From Pseudomonadales bacterium (GTDB taxonomy: Bacteria; Pseudomonadota; Gammaproteobacteria; Pseudomonadales; DC-out160), in contig JAHRWA010000044.1 in the NCBI GenBank assembly GCA_019090455.1, forward strand, positions 144,698 through 208,697: a stretch of 64,000 bases of DNA, given 5' to 3'. This document shows positions 63,971 through 64,000 of this stretch, one piece after another. Both the position numbers and the translations under genes were made by a program. The notes under the pieces are model-generated. The model was not told where the DNA came from. It made no database searches and was given only the letters and a program-made list of their open reading frames with translations. Positions within the stretch are counted from its first letter, which is position 1. Every line of letters starts with the position of its first letter.

Positions 63971-64000
63971 ACAAACTCCATCGAAGAGAAACTAAGCCAA

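Overview
The window is a chromosomal stretch of a gammaproteobacterium, probably a marine or otherwise sodium-using relative of the Pseudomonas/Oceanospirillales/Cellvibrio side of the class. Three observations support this: a complete Na+-translocating NADH:quinone reductase operon, a block order (tatD-pilZ-holB-tmk-mltG-pabC-fabF-acpP-fabG-fabD-plsX-rpmF-yceD-sppA-HAD-rluC / rne / murB-ptp-kdsB-ycaR-lpxK-...-exbD-exbB-comEC / DUF2062 / lolD-lolC ... nqr-gap) that matches what I remember of Pseudomonas, and gammaproteobacterial families such as YcgL, YcgN and MltG. Base composition looks AT-leaning by eye; I did not compute it. I see no prophage, insertion sequence, CRISPR array, tRNA or rRNA gene.

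Layout. 1-5003 (minus): replication and recombination run dnaX-ybaB-recR-rnd-ycgL-ycgN, with the 4.5S SRP RNA gene just upstream of dnaX. 5287-10573: a lone degenerate HD-GYP protein (plus), then a CelD-like acyltransferase, a Rap1a-like exported protein and rmuC (minus). 10722-24465 (minus): tatD-pilZ-holB-tmk-mltG-pabC-fabF-acpP-fabG-fabD-plsX-rpmF-yceD, then sppA-HAD-rluC. fabH and maf are absent from their usual places. 24466-25571 is a 1.1 kb gap with a good promoter and a long, hairpin-rich rne leader; rne follows on the plus strand. 28490-37591 (minus): envelope genes comEC-exbB-exbD-msbA-lpxK-ycaR-kdsB-ptp-murB. 37902-40425: a DUF2062 gene (plus) faces lolD-lolC (minus), with no lolE between them. 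40652-44826 (plus): PilZ protein, a small periplasmic protein, the agmatine-to-putrescine pair aguA-aguB, and a GDPD. 44978-49926 (plus): porin, PstS-like protein, second degenerate HD-GYP, lipoprotein peptidase, lipoprotein. 49944-57510 (minus): nqrABCDEF-apbE-nqrM. 58137-63970: gap (minus), alaA and a hypothetical gene (plus), then an rRNA methyltransferase-like gene and an ATP-NAD kinase-like gene (minus).

How the genes work together. The fab block makes and loads acyl chains for lipid A and phospholipids; lpxK, kdsB and msbA finish and flip lipid A; lolCD sorts lipoproteins; rne sits where lipid and RNA genes meet. The nqr operon carries its own assembly factors: ApbE flavinylates NqrB and NqrC, and NqrM helps deliver iron.

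Most of the window is ordinary core genome. The most interesting signals are: an A8 run in dnaX where a -1 shift meets a stop after six codons (a likely gamma-subunit switch); a long structured rne leader; two HD-GYP proteins that both replace the catalytic HD pair by Cys-Lys or Cys-Asn; a porin/PstS-like/HD-GYP cluster; and many short tandem duplications (7, 11, 15, 17, 18 and 21 bp periods) in intergenic DNA and inside essential genes. Many starts are GTG or TTG; where a Shine-Dalgarno sequence or family alignment pointed to an internal start I moved the coordinate and said so.
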